Source: Ectobius pallidus
Taxonomy: Eukaryota > Arthropoda > Insecta > Blattodea > Ectobiidae
Reading direction: 5' to 3'
NCBI GenBank assembly: GCA_964059195.1
Contig: CAXKWD010000011.1
Location: 30,920,566 to 30,984,565 of the forward strand
Length of the DNA: 64,000 nt
This document shows, piece after piece, positions 46,896 to 58,100 of this stretch. Positions within the stretch are counted from its first letter, which is position 1. Each line of letters begins with the position of its first letter. The notes under the pieces were generated by a model that was given only the letters and a program-made list of their open reading frames with translations, searched no databases and was not told the origin of the DNA. A program made the translations under genes and the position numbers.

Positions 46896-48158
46896 GGGTC
46901 ATTCTCCAGAAAAGGGCAGATTTCAATGTTAGAATTTTTTTTTTAATATTTTTTATTTTGGGTCATGTCATTTTTTTTATGTAATATTTCCTTCTGCAGA
47001 GTACTACTGAGGTACTTGCCCTACTTACCGAGTGGTATTTTGCATTAAATTAACAAGGTTAGAAAATGGCGCATTCATGAAGGTGAGAAAATAGTATGAA
47101 ATAGTAATTATAATAGAAGTTATGTGAGAATTAGAATTAATTTACTGTATTAAATGTTATGGAAATGAACAATATTTATTACCATACAAATGGATTAACA
47201 CACAACTTTTTACTTATTTTTATCTATGTTAAAATAGATTATTACCTTAAAATCAAAACTTTAAATCAAAACATGATATATTGTCATAAAGTATTAGGCT
47301 ATACCAGTATCTTCTTTAAACAAAAATTAAAAATGCAGACAGTTAAATATGTCATCAATTACAACATTAATTACACCTCCATGGATAGGACTCGAGAGTA
47401 ACAGTAACGGAGGTGAGGGTAACGGAAGTGAGATTTTACTCTAATTTGTCAAACAGCTTGAGAACATTCGAGGTTAGAAAATCTCAGTTCTAGAGTTTAA
47501 CGTAGCATTCCTTATTATTATAATTTATAGCAAAAGTAAACATAAAAACATACAACTTGACCGTTGGGTGTAGGTAACGGAGGTGAAGAAGTCCAATTAC
47601 CAACTCTGCATTTAGCCCTTTTACACAAACAAAACAACACTTAAAATCACACTAACGGCTTGGCTTTATATAAATGATAAGAAAACTGCCAAAAGTTGGG
47701 GTCCAAGGAAAATAGAAAGACTACAGTGCCATATCTGTGGAAATAATTGAACTTTTATATTGTTTCAACGGAGGTGAGGTCTCAACCTTGGGACAAGCAT
47801 GTTTAGTGCAAAAAATTGTCTTTACAAAATGATATATTTTATTTTCAGTTATTAATGACTCATTTTTTGAGCTGTTTGTTCTTGTTATAACACTAAAATG
47901 GAATAAAAATTAAAGCCTGTTGAATTATGAAAGAATGAAAATGACAAGTCGGGCATTGGGACATGACACGGAGGTGAGATCTCACATACTGTGCCCTAAA
48001 ATGCAGAAAATTGTAACTTTTGTTTAAAAAGTGGAATATGGGATCAAATAGACCTTATTTCAATCTAACTTATCATAATAATTAATAATCCATAAGTACT
48101 TATTTTACACCAGAAAATCAACTGCGACATGAATCTGCCCTTTTCTGGAGAATAACCC
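46896..48158. mobile_element. 1.26-kb DNA transposon with TTAA target duplication
   Basis: Terminal inverted repeats GGGTCATTCTCCAGAAAAGG (left, continuing GCAGATT) and the matching AATCTGCCCTTTTCTGGAGA (right, continuing ATAACCC) are flanked by TTAA at 46892-46895 and 48159-48162. TTAA duplications belong to piggyBac and Kolobok. The GGG start fits Kolobok better, as far as I recall. The longest frame (47159-47401, 80 codons) shows no transposase motif, so the copy looks non-autonomous. The right half carries iterated ACGGAGGTGAG motifs (separate entry). Confidence 0.82.
47405..47985 (+). repeat. Iterated ACGGAGGTGAG motif inside the TTAA transposon
   Basis: ACGGAGGTGAG or close variants occur near 47407 (followed at once by AACGGAAGTGAG), 47578 (ACGGAGGTGAA), 47769 and 47969, all in the same orientation and 170-200 bp apart. 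None is in the left half. This could be a subterminal protein-binding site array or a trace of internal tandem duplication. Confidence 0.75.
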
Positions 48159-48441
48159 TTAAACAACAATTAAGGAAAATAAATTGTGACTCATTATTGA
48201 ATTAAAATGAAAAAATCGCCTATCACAATCTTTAAAATTTTACATATGCTTGATTTCAACGGTGTTTTCAAGCACTGTCGTAGGAGAGAAAGTAATTTTA
48301 CCCAAAGAGAAAAATAAGCGTTAAATACATTAAGAACGTCTTTGTCAACATTTGGAATCTGTAGACGATTAACCTAAAAAGTTTTTATACTACTAAGCGA
48401 ATAATAATGTAACATGACATGCACAGTAAAATGTCAGGTGA

Positions 48442-48447
48442 ACTCAC
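48442..48447 (-). promoter_or_regulatory. 5' splice site of the Dscam exon
   Basis: Minus strand GCCG|GTGAGT. It matches the donor consensus and preserves the phase-1 boundary usual between Ig-domain exons. Confidence 0.85.
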
Positions 48448-48774
48448 CGGCTCTCACTTGAACATCCAGAGATAGGACTCTTCCGGCTGAGTTGCTGGCC
48501 GCACAGCGGTAAGTGGCGCTGTGAACGTCCGGACGAAAATGGTCTCCCCGGAACGGTGGGAAAACCAGGCTACCATTTGCCATAACTACGCGGGCCCCAG
48601 GCACGGGGCCCACTGGAGAACCATCGTTACCCAGCACCCACTCGACCCGAGGGTCTGGCGAACCCTCAGCGGCGCAGTCAGCTCTGCCTCCACTTGAGTT
48701 GGAAAACACAAGAAGTGTTGGTGGCTCTAGTGTGAACCGTGGTCCCCGAACGTCCGCCATGTAGCCAGAAACTC
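48448..48774 (-). CDS. Dscam: Dscam-family receptor, exon for first immunoglobulin domain
   Basis: A 327-nt exon (109 codons, phase 1 at both ends) with a good pyrimidine-rich acceptor (TTTTCTCTTTCGTTTTAG) and a GTGAGT donor. The product is part of a homophilic neuronal adhesion receptor at the cell surface. It reads RGPRFTLEPPTLLVFSNSSG, with the Ig cysteines at about residues 34 (GRADCAAEGSP) and 91 (ATYRCAASNSAG), the core tryptophan at 46 (VEWVLG), LVFPPFRGDHFRPDVHSATY before the second cysteine, and VLSLDVQVRA at the end. The EPP...FSNSSGG start and PPF...R-x-D-V-H string are specific to Dscam Ig1. NSS and NGS are possible glycosylation sites. The ORF's upstream ATG lies in the intron. 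Which Dscam paralogue it is cannot be told. GC content is far above the flanks. A symmetrical exon could be skipped without frameshift. Confidence 0.93.
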
Positions 48775-48792
48775 CTAAAACGAAAGAGAAAA
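48775..48792 (-). promoter_or_regulatory. 3' splice site of the Dscam exon
   Basis: Minus strand TTTTCTCTTTCGTTTTAG, a pyrimidine tract ending in AG immediately before GAGTTTCTGG. Confidence 0.85.
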
Positions 48793-48914
48793 GTTTCACC
48801 TTACACAAAATTGTTATACACTTTCCAATCAGTTTAGGTAGGTTGTCCATCAGATCGCAAGCGATCCCTTGTGATCCAATGAGGATTTTCTAAGCAGACG
48901 GATACCAGCCAATT

Positions 48915-49255
48915 TTACTCGAACTGTCCCTTTCTGTCCCTTGATATTCTTTCAACCAGCTTCCTCCATTCGACTCTATCTTTGACTGCACTTATCACAT
49001 CATCCCATTTCAAATTGGTAGCATTGCATATTTCTTCATGCCATCTTATTCTTCTTCTTCCCCTTCATCTCTTTCCTTCCATTATACCTAGCATTACATC
49101 TTTCTCAAAAGAATTGGTTTTTCTCATAATGTGACCAAAGTATTTTAATTTTCCTCTTAATTCTAGTGCTTCAAGTGATAAATCCGGTGTAATCTCTTCT
49201 AAAATTCATAAGTTCGTCCTTCTTTCTGTCCATGATACCTTATAATTTTCTCCAT
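48915..49255 (-). pseudogene. LINE (RTE-like) ORF2 C-terminus
   Basis: Minus strand, about 114 codons with internal stops: LRGKLKYFGHIMRKTNSFEK, VMLGIMEGKR, stop, RGRRRIRWHEEICNATNL, KWDDVISAVKDRVEWRKLVE and RISRDRKGQFE before a terminal stop at 48915-48917. The F-G-H-I-M-R then G-x-M-E-G-(K/R)-R-x-R-G-R pattern is the C-terminal signature of these endonuclease/reverse-transcriptase LINEs. It lies in the intron just upstream of the Dscam exon in the gene's own orientation. Confidence 0.85.
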
Positions 49256-49639
49256 ACCCACATTTCCAATCAGTTTACTGTGAAGTTACTTCTTAACTTT
49301 GAAATTCTCGGCTTTCAACGGATAATTACAATTTGTACAAATATGCAGAAATTATTATTATTTTTATTATTACAACAACAATAAGAAGATACTTTATTCA
49401 GTATTTATTCATGTGACAGTTTAGATCACTGCATGACATTGTCAGGAAAGTGAAAATACCTATAATAATTAAAACGGAAATTAATACTTGAATTATTATG
49501 TTGGAATGCCTATACCTAATAACGCGAAAGTGAGTACATAAGAAATACTTGTATCTAAATAAAATTTAATTTTCCCAGGAAGGCTTTCCTAATTAACCAC
49601 TGCTTATTCTTGTAGTTTCAAAACTGATGTATTATCCAG
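49256..49639. other. No feature recognised
   Basis: Short ATT/ACA low complexity near 49350-49385; otherwise nothing seen. Confidence 0.5.
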
Positions 49640-49752
49640 CTCACGTGGAATAGCTCACCACGGGAGTTTCTCTAAACGAGCTTCCCCCCTAGTAGGAGGC
49701 CCTAGCCCTACAAGGGAAATTCATGGGCTCATTCATTCATTCATTCATTATC
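49640..49752 (+). mobile_element. RTE-type LINE 3' end with ATTC tail
   Basis: CACGTGGAATAGCTCACCAC, then CGAGCTTCCCCCCTAGTAGG, AGGCCCTAGCCCTACAAGGG and a tail of ATTC repeats. The GGAATAGCTCACCAC core and the GAGGCCATTGCCCTTAACGGG-like segment are shared with the 3' end of the LINE at 43591-44214. Only the last hundred or so bases inserted. Confidence 0.8.
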
Positions 49753-50401
49753 GTGACTCAAATTCTTGTAACGGTAATTCAGTAAACCTGTCCGGTTAAT
49801 CTGTTGCATACTTTCAGAGCTTGGATGTTGAAAGTTGTTAATTGTGTTACTAACCAGGATTGGGGAATGTTTAGATTGTGTCATTCATGAATGTCATTCC
49901 TGGAAGTGGTATAAGGAGGCTATTCCTTGCTTTGATACATAGAGACCTCAAGAATATAATTATACTCTGTTGACTGGCATAATTATATTAAGCTATGCGG
50001 TTGTATCTGAAATTCTAATAGTCTTAATTATGAACGGATGTTACAACTTGGACAAGTATGCAGGACAGACTATGCGAAGTTACAACTACGAACAATTACC
50101 TTAACGTTCTAACTATAGTCGATACCGTATAGTGCCGCATTAATCATTTCGTGAGAAGTTCAATATCAAACTGTGCAAATTTATTTTTGATTTCGCAAAT
50201 AACCATACGTTAAACCAATAGAAATCAGAATTACATATAGGCCAAGTGATAATATGCCATATAGATTTCGGTGGCTCCGTCTTAGATCTTCTTGTTAGAC
50301 CGAGCGAGAACTCAGTTCGAATTTCAGCGAGCCTTGTGTTGTATTCGTGGCAAACATAAAGCCATAAGAAATCCTAGTCTATTTTATTTAAAAATAATCA
50401 A
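49753..50401. other. No feature recognised
   Basis: Nothing recognised. Confidence 0.5.
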
Positions 50402-50530
50402 TATAAATGGAACCACCTCCGTGATCTAGCAGTTTGCGTTGCTCACTGCGCATCTGGATGACCAGATTCGACTCTCGATTTTCTCCTCGATATTTCTAAA
50501 GCAGGAGAGTCTGGAATGTGTTCATTCTGT
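50402..50530 (+). mobile_element. SINE family B, 5' half with tRNA-like head
   Basis: CTCCGTGATCTAGCAGTTTG (A box region) and CAGATTCGACTCTCG (B box), then CGATATTTCTAAAGCAGGAG and AGTCTGGAATGTGTTCATTC, which align with CAGATATTTCTGAAGGAGGG and AAGTCTGGAACGGGGTGCAC in 53345-53645. It ends part way through the body. Confidence 0.72.
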
Positions 50531-53079
50531 CCTTGAGGAAAATTGAGGATTTACTAGAATAAATGTTACCAAATCGTGTTGATGTTGCTTTATTCACAGT
50601 TTTCGTAAGAATGTTAAATTTTGGTAGAAGTATCTGCTCAGTTAACAAAAATTCACTAACGGTATCGGCGTGATAACCACATAACCCAATGCTGCCATCT
50701 ATCTAAGTCGCTGACGAAAGTCAATTACGCATATTTTGTCCGACTTTAAGCTCTTTTTCGCCTTTGGATTTTTTAACGTAAACTTGTAAAATTCATTGTA
50801 ACGTCCATTTCTCAAAAACCAATAAAATTTTAAGATCTTCGACATATTATTGAGGTATAGTTTTAAGCTAATTTTACCATAATTATTAAGAAAGGTATAC
50901 TCGACTGCGTTAGAAAGTCTCAAAATTTAAAACACATGTGAATGGAAACCATAACTGACGTCTATATTAAGTTAAACGAAACTTCATTTTTAAAATGACA
51001 CTTCCCATAAAGTTGTACTGTTGCAAAATATCCTTATTTGACCTATAACAGTATTAACAAGATTATGGGCAGTCAACGATCTTCTGGATTGCTGAGAACG
51101 TGAAGTTTCAGAAACTAATTTGCATAGAGTTTGATTATGTTCAACCTAACTTTCTGAGTACGTCTGAGATTGTCTATAGCTACTTTAATAAAGTGTAACA
51201 TCTGTTGCTAATCAAATACCTAGGCAGAAAACCCACTGCAATTTTTAAACCTGTTCTTGAAGCCAGATACTAGATTAATATATAACTGAATACATTCTTT
51301 ATTCTATCGGATATACCGCAATCATACTCGCATATAGCTTTACTATCGAAAATCTTAGTGACGTCAGCGTAATCATTAAATTATATGTCTTCCCGTTGCC
51401 ACAGGCATTTTCCTCATAGGAGATGTAAATGCTGTATCTGTTTTATAGGCGTATGGCTTATTTATTTCGCCATCATTATCATGGAGTTCTATGAGCCTTT
51501 TACGCGATTGTTAGTGGGTTTGTTGGTTAGTTGATCCCATAGATGTCAGGGATAAGGTATCATTATTATGCAAGCGGAATCCGATTGGCAGTGGGACTCT
51601 TATAAGATTAAAAGGAAATGATCAGATTTAAAGGCAATGGTCGTCCATCCAAGTTCTGTTCCAAGTTCCAAGTTCCAAGTTATGAACAGCTTGGAAGTGG
51701 CATAACCACATGACCAGAGTAGACTGCCGGCTACAAATGCAATAAAATGAAATTACGTAAAAGAAATTTTATTTAGGTAACATGGTTCCACCGGCACTTT
51801 TTCACCTCCTATTGGCATCTTGTAAAATATTTCACAAAGTACTGATAAAGGCATAAGTAAACATTAGAATTCCAACAGAGAAGTAAACCTCAGGTGACTT
51901 CTATAATTACGAAACTGTTGACTCCATGGTTGCTGTTTACACAGAAAATAATCAAACGGGACGATGTTCTCATCTAAACCGTTCGCTTTTATGTGTAGCT
52001 TTCCCGGCGGCTGTCTTTTCGACCTGAACTTTACACGTTTTCGCAAAATGTGAATACGTCTGTGCTGTAAAAAGAATTCTGATGCTCGCTGATATATGTA
52101 GTCTAATGCATCCTTGTCAATGTGTGTGAATTCGCAGAACCCCTTTCAGAATATGGAGTCAGAGCAAAGGCTAGGACCAGTACGGAAGAGGGGCGCTGAA
52201 CACGGAAATTGCGACAGACTATTGGTATGGTAGAATATCCCTCTCGTTTTCTAGTTACGGATTTTGTGCAGATGTTACAATATATTTGCTGTAACAAGTT
52301 TCAACGCCCGTATCTAAGGACACGAACGTGCAGAGCATACTAAGAGCTTACTATTGTAAAAATAGCACAAATTTAGAATATGAAAACCATAGTAATAAGT
52401 ACTTTTATATCTATGTGAATATTGTTTGTTATAATTATTATATGTGGTTAATTTATATGTTTTGTAACATACCAAAATCAAAAGTCATATTTAATATATT
52501 TACTTTCATTTCCCACTTCTTTCGACCTTGTTAATTCGGTGGTGCAAAGGTACCTAGATCGTCCCTGGATCCAATGGAACTGTCTGGACTGTAAGAGGAT
52601 TTTTAAGAGTATTTTCATTATAATTTTTCAGTTTATTTCTATCAAAAATAAGTCAATATTCGAGCTACATTTTGTTCATTGCACAAAAAAGTGCAATGCA
52701 CAATTCCATGGAATTGCCTTTTCAACTGTGGACGTTATGAATTTAAAAATTTTGAACAATACATTTCGGGAAAATGAGCGATAAACTTACAGATTTGTGA
52801 AATTGAGGTTACACCCCTAAAATACACTTTGCCGCATTACTTAGGCTGATTTATAACATCTTAAAATTCCTTCACAGATATAAAGACAAAATTCCGTATA
52901 AAAATAACGCAATGAAACTAGAAAATAAAATTCCTTCACCCTTGAATGTGTAATAAACCCGGAAGTTCCTACTGTCATTCCAAGAATTCTTCCAACTGGT
53001 GGCAACCAGCAGGTTAAAGAAACTGATCAATGGTAGGATACTAGAGAAAATTGGTGGATGAGATATTAAATACTATAGC
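50531..53079. other. No gene recognised
   Basis: AT-rich. Short frames at 50699, 51864, 52103, 52328 and 52539 have no recognised domains. CCAAGTT is iterated at 51648-51680. Confidence 0.45.
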
Positions 53080-53215
53080 CCGACCATTCTAAGAACCAAT
53101 CCTAAAGTAAAAACCAATAGGTATCTTTCACTCTTAGGTAAAACGAGTAATGTGCTAGAGTGAGACAGACTTACTGATTTTTGTTTACTTCACGTTTGAT
53201 CCTTAGAGCGGACGG
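53080..53215. mobile_element. Hairpin MITE, family H, copy 2
   Basis: AGCCCGACCATTCTAAGAAC and AAAGTAAAAACCAATAGG on the left pair imperfectly with AGTGAGACAGACTTACTGAT, TTTGTTTACTTCACG and TCCTTAGAGCGG on the right. The right arm is clearly alike to 24990-25165 (AGTGAGACAGACATACTGGT). Confidence 0.7.
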
Positions 53216-53344
53216 ACTTATATACACAGTGGGAGTAATATCACAATCTTATCGTAAGATGCTTAAATACTCTCAACAGAAATCAAAGCTGAGGTAGGTT
53301 GTGCCCTGTGAAGATTCAACAAAACTTAGTAATAATAAAAATGT

Positions 53345-53645
53345 CATATATGGGCCGCGCATGTGGTCTCGTAGTTAACGTCGTTCGCCACGGTTCCTTC
53401 TCAGATATTTCTGAAGGAGGGAAGTCTGGAACGGGGTGCACTCAGCCTCGTAATATAAACGGAGGAGCAACTTGATTGAGAAGTAGCAGCTCCGGTCACG
53501 GAAACCATCATTAACGGCCGTAGGTGTCGGCATGCTGACCACATGCCCCAAATCCTGCCATATGCCTATGGTAGATGACGCAGCGGTCGGATGGTAGGCC
53601 ATGACCCTTCAGGGGCGTATCTCCACGGAGTATAGTTTAGATTAA
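53345..53645 (+). mobile_element. SINE family B, near full length
   Basis: The tRNA-like head is eroded (CGCATGTGGTCTCGTAGTTA). The body reads GAAGGAGGGAAGTCTGG, GTGCACTCAGCCTCGTAATA, CATCATTAACGGCCGTAGGT, GTCGGCATGCTGACCACATG, TGGTAGATGACGCAGCGGTC and CTCCACGGAGTATAGTTTAG. The 3' half matches 24811-24955 on the minus strand and the 5' half matches 50402-50530. The minus-strand 75-codon frame here is incidental. Confidence 0.85.
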
Positions 53646-54148
53646 TAGTCATATATATTAAACACCTTCGGATTTATAAATGAAAACCGATACTAAGGCT
53701 GAATTTAGTTGCTATTTCAGGCTGATTAAATAGATTTTTATGATCCTTTTCATCATCTTACATAGTTTCTAAGGGTTTCTTACAAGTTATTGAACTATGC
53801 ATTAAACTATACACTATATTTGGATTTCAACATAGCTTCTCAACATTTCATCACATCTTATAGGTATAGGGCCTGTATATTTCCCAAATTTAGAGGTGGG
53901 CTAAGAACCTTATCATGAATTATCATGATGGTTAACTTCTACTTAAGTTAGGGCTAACAGTAAAATTTCTTCTACCTATTCCTGCTTAGAGAAATGAGCA
54001 GTAGCATAGATTAGTCTATTACGAAATAATGTCATTTGAATTATCATTCCCATTTGATGATTCATTCGTACACCAGTCTTCAGGGCAGTCACATCGCGAT
54101 GATTTTTTTTACGGGCACGGCTGCCATAACCGGCTGGTGGGGAAAATG
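53646..54148. other. No feature recognised
   Basis: Nothing recognised. Confidence 0.5.
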
Positions 54149-54150
54149 TT

Positions 54151-54255
54151 TTTCTCTCTGAATTAATGATTTTTCTCTCTGAATTAATTATTTTTCTCTC
54201 TGAATTAATTATTTTTCACTCTGAATTAATTATTTTTCTCTCTGAATTTAACTCC
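54151..54255 (+). repeat. 21-bp minisatellite, five copies
   Basis: Unit TTTCTCTCTGAATTAATTAT, starting at 54151, 54172, 54193, 54214 and 54235, nearly identical. Confidence 0.95.
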
Positions 54256-54417
54256 TACCTTTGAATGTCCTTCCACTGACACGCTTTTCACCAGTCCCAG
54301 AAATAAAAAAAAATACTGTAAAGCTTAGCGTGGAATCGAAATCACGGTAGGGTCCTAGCATGCGTCATTGGATGTCAGATGTAAGGGATGATTTTGTATC
54401 CTTTGATTCCATCAATG

Positions 54418-54480
54418 CAACTGACCAGGATTTGAACCTCTCATCCCAGTACGAAGTCCAACACACCCCTATGAGCATTT
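54418..54480 (-). mobile_element. tRNA-like SINE head remnant
   Basis: Minus strand GGGATGAGAGGTTCAAATCC carries a clear B box. No A box at proper spacing and no cloverleaf. Confidence 0.4.
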
Positions 54481-55620
54481 AACGTTGATGAACAAAACCA
54501 TAAAACTCTTTTTCAACACCACTTTGTAGATGGTAGTAGTGAAATAACACTAACCTAGTTATAGTACCCTGCAAAGCATGTGATAAGCGCTATGCTATTT
54601 CATACCACGGTGAGTTTGGTTAGTAACCTCCATGTAAGACATGTGCAAACAGAAATGCATAAATTCATAAACGTGTATTGGACGACGAAGAAAATCAGCA
54701 TATTCAGTAATACATAATGCATTCTGGCTTTCGAAATAGAATTCCAGTATTCACGAAAAAGTGGAGAGTTATCTTCCAGCTTAACAGTATAGCTCCACAA
54801 ATAGAATTATGTTTAGCCTACATGTTAGGCGAAAACAATATATAGGCTAATCTAAAACAAAGTCAGCCAATAAAGAATTGTTACTTGTGATACATATTGG
54901 TCAAGCGTTCACTTCATGAAACTCATTGAAATAATGTTACGTAGACACCAAAGGACAAAGGATTACGGAATTATAAAAGATTAATTGTATGTGCAGTATT
55001 AAACGTTTCAGAACAGTCAGAATACATAAATTAAAATTAACATCTATACAAAGCTAATTAAAATGTTATTGATTATAATATAAGACACAATTATATGTCA
55101 GTTCATATATCAGTTCATATGGAGACAGATGTTAGCATATTTTATGCGTGTCTTCTATATACTTGAAGTAATTGCAAAAAGACTGCGATCTCTTCTGGTT
55201 TGTTGTGCTGTTTTTTCTTGTCGATAATAATTGTCATTTTTAAATATTATTCGTCCAAGGTACATTGACTTCATTTTCACTTGATTAAACCCCCCTATGG
55301 GCATTACATTGCTATACTCACATCTTTAACTTATCATATTAAACTATATGCTTAAATAATAGTTAATAAAATATAAGATAGTCAATTCTAAAGCGTGTTT
55401 TTATTTTTATTTCGTTTATTAAATACTCTTGTATCTGAATTTCCTGCTGGTCTTCAACTCTTGTTTGTATATTAATAGTGGTATATAGGCGGAAATTTCT
55501 CAATATACTTATTAATAATTATACCACTTGATATATGAAATTGATTAATTATTGTACAGTAATTAAATAAAAATGTTTATCTATGTGGTAATGTAAATAT
55601 TTACATTAAACGAAAATTTG
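54481..55620. other. No feature recognised
   Basis: AT-rich and unassigned. Confidence 0.5.
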
Positions 55621-55621
55621 T

Positions 55622-55692
55622 TCATAGGCGGGATCCGGACCCAAGCTTTCAGTTTAGTACGCTAATGCCGAGACCCAGGGACGTACTCCTTT
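55622..55692 (-). mobile_element. tRNA-like SINE head remnant
   Basis: Minus strand GTCTCGGCATTAGCGTACTA and GGGTCCGGATCCCGCC give A- and B-box-like segments at tRNA spacing. The ends do not form an acceptor stem. Confidence 0.45.
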
Positions 55693-56314
55693 TCAGCCCT
55701 AAATACCTCACTACAAATGCTAGCACAATGTAGCGACGTTGTCTCTCATACTAATTTTATTATGGTATCAAGCCTGTTTTAATAACTTCATTCTGCTCCA
55801 AAATGAAAAATAAAATCTGTGATTTATCATATTTGATTTAAACGAACAGCATAAGAACTATTATAGTTAGGAATATACATATATATATATATATATGGGG
55901 ATATAAATAATAATCATTTTAGTTTTTGTTTTATTTGTGATATCTATAATGTTTTTTCATTAAATTTAATTAATTCTTCTCCTCAGATGTAGGTGCTAAT
56001 TTACTATTAATTAGTTTAAGAGATCATTACTTGCTTTCAGTCATCTGATGATTATCTAGGGATAATCAGATTATCTTTCTTATTATTTTTCTCCTCTATT
56101 CAGGTTGTTTTTGTCCAATGACTTCAATTTCATTCGTGATATAATCCTAAAAGGAGAATAATAAGAAAAGTTGTCCCATTAATAATCCATATATTCATAT
56201 TAATAATAATAATAATAATCATAATAGTAATAATAATGCAACATACTGAATTTGTGTTAGATAATCTATAATGAGGAAAGTAATATAATAGATTTGTTCC
56301 AGAAGTGGTATAGT
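55693..56314. other. No gene; short microsatellites
   Basis: A TA run at 55878-55897 and an AAT array at 56199-56236. Nothing else recognised. Confidence 0.6.
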
Positions 56315-56880
56315 ACATTAGGCAACAAGCCTATAATGGAATTTTTTTAAAATACGAGTGTGATTATGAAAGGAGCAACGCTAGTTTCATAATTTTCATA
56401 CGAGTATTTTAATTACCATTATAGGCAAGTTGCATATGCCCGTATTTGTTCGATCAGAAATATTATAAATATTTAAATTTTGATATTTTAGTTTCAATCA
56501 AACAAACGCCCCTGCTGTCCTCCACATCAGATAATTGTAGTTCTTGTCTGCTGTGACAGATGGTAGCTTACGGCGTCGGTCAAATCGAGGCTTCCTTTTG
56601 CTCGTTTTCTCCAAACCAACCAGGATAACCAGGAATGAATTCTATTTAGTATGATATTAAAATTAACTCGAACAGAATTTATTTTATTTTAAATACAGGT
56701 TATTTATTACGCAGTTTCCAGCTGACGCTATCAAGGACTGAAGATCATTCCGTGTTCGATATTAATCGATACCACACCGATGTTATAATAGAAATCTGTA
56801 TCGTTATGGATATCATTATGACACCGGTACGTCACACGTAATAAGAATGTTATAGTATGGTCGAACAGAAATACATTTTG
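56315..56880 (+). repeat. Uncharacterised dispersed repeat R, copy 3 (most complete)
   Basis: It begins with a hairpin: GGCAACAAGCCTATAATGG and AAAATACGAGT pair with ACGAGTATTTTAATTACC and ATTATAGGCAAGTTGC (56318-56436). Then follow TCAAACAAACGCCCC, GGCGTCGGTCAAATCGAGG, CAAGGACTGAAGATCATTCC, GTGTTCGATATTAATCGATA, CACCGATGTTATAATAG and TACGTCACACGTAATAAG to TATAGTATGGTCGAA. No coding capacity. Confidence 0.85.
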
Positions 56881-57343
56881 GATATTTTCTATAAAACTGT
56901 AAGCCCTTATACGGAATCGGGCTGTTTGGAATAAACAGCACGACTATTGCACACTGAAACTAAACAACTGTTTCTTTAACTGCCTCTATCTGACGAGTGA
57001 TTAGAGAGAAATATGAAGCATTAATTTTAATATACGAATTATAACGTACGTTACCGAACTCGGTAAAGTTATTAACAGTTAAGGGACAAGTAAGAAAGAA
57101 TAATGAGTGTTTGCTGAAAAAGCACACTGTCCACTGCACGGGGGAGGGGAAGAACTTTCTTTTAAACTAGTAAGTAATGACAATGTTCATTTGTTGTTGA
57201 TATAACCAACATTTCCATGTCACCCTGGCAGGAGCGACAACTTCTTGACCAGACGTGTATTGCGTGCTGCCGAATCGTAGCACCCAGGTGCTTGTCAGTC
57301 ACACGTTTTTATTCCAGTAATGGTACAAGAAAAATATCATTAT
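56881..57343. other. No feature recognised
   Basis: Nothing recognised. Confidence 0.5.
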
Positions 57344-57690
57344 GGGTATTATTTGGGACTTGAGTCACCTACATTTCAGTATAATTACTATCTAGAACTT
57401 CAGTCACCTACAAGTAATTGATATTATGTTGAACTCAAGTCATCTACAATGTCATTATCGGTATTATTTTGGGATTCGATGCACCTATATGTCATCGTTG
57501 TTATTTGGAACTCAAGTAATCTACAATGTCATTGCGGTATTATTTTGGAATTCAATGGACCTAGATTCCATCGTTGTTATTTGGAACTCAAGGCATCTAC
57601 AATATCATCATCGGTATTATTTTGGGATTCGATGCAACTAGATGTCATCGTTGTTATTTGGAACTCGTCATCTACCGTCTCTAAGGTCGC
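57344..57690 (+). repeat. Minisatellite: 77-bp units built from 38-bp half-units
   Basis: TTATTTGGAACTCAAG recurs at a 76-77-bp period (GGAACTC at 57507, 57583 and 57660; a diverged TGAACTC at 57430). Within each, a related half-unit (TATTTTGGGATTCGATGCA, CCTATATGTCATCG) alternates. The two overlapping open frames here are products of the repeat. Confidence 0.9.
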
Positions 57691-57779
57691 CTACTAGGAG
57701 ATAATAGTCAGATTTTATGCGGCCAATTTAAGAGTGTTTTTTCTTGCTTTCTTTTAACTTACAGATTAGTAGAATACGA

Positions 57780-57860
57780 TACAGCAGTTGGGTAGGTAAT
57801 GGATATCTGTTCTATAGTTCACGGGTTTGAAACCGGTCAACTTTATGGAAATTATATGTG
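57780..57860 (+). mobile_element. tRNA-like SINE head
   Basis: GTTGGGTAGGTAATGGATAT (A box region) and CACGGGTTTGAAACCGG (B box), followed by ATATGTGCGTAAATG, similar to what follows the head at 21063. Confidence 0.5.
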
Positions 57861-58100
57861 CGTAAATGTGACAGCCCTATGTCTGTAGACTGACAGACAT
57901 GTAAAAAGATTTAGAGACAAAATTCCAACATATCTGCGTCAAGTGACAGGCCGATACACAACTCTCGTTAAAAATAGCCATAACAAAATAACAAATATTC
58001 TAGAGTTCACAATTTACATATTTTGTTTCACAATTCTCTATTAAATAATTAATAGTCTAAATTTGATAAATTTCATCTTGGTTCTTTGAGGGAAATATTA

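Noticed and set aside
48775..48850. N-terminal extension of the Dscam frame starting at an ATG at 48850
   Set aside because: It runs through the pyrimidine-rich acceptor into intron. The Dscam-like sequence begins exactly after the AG at 48775-48776.
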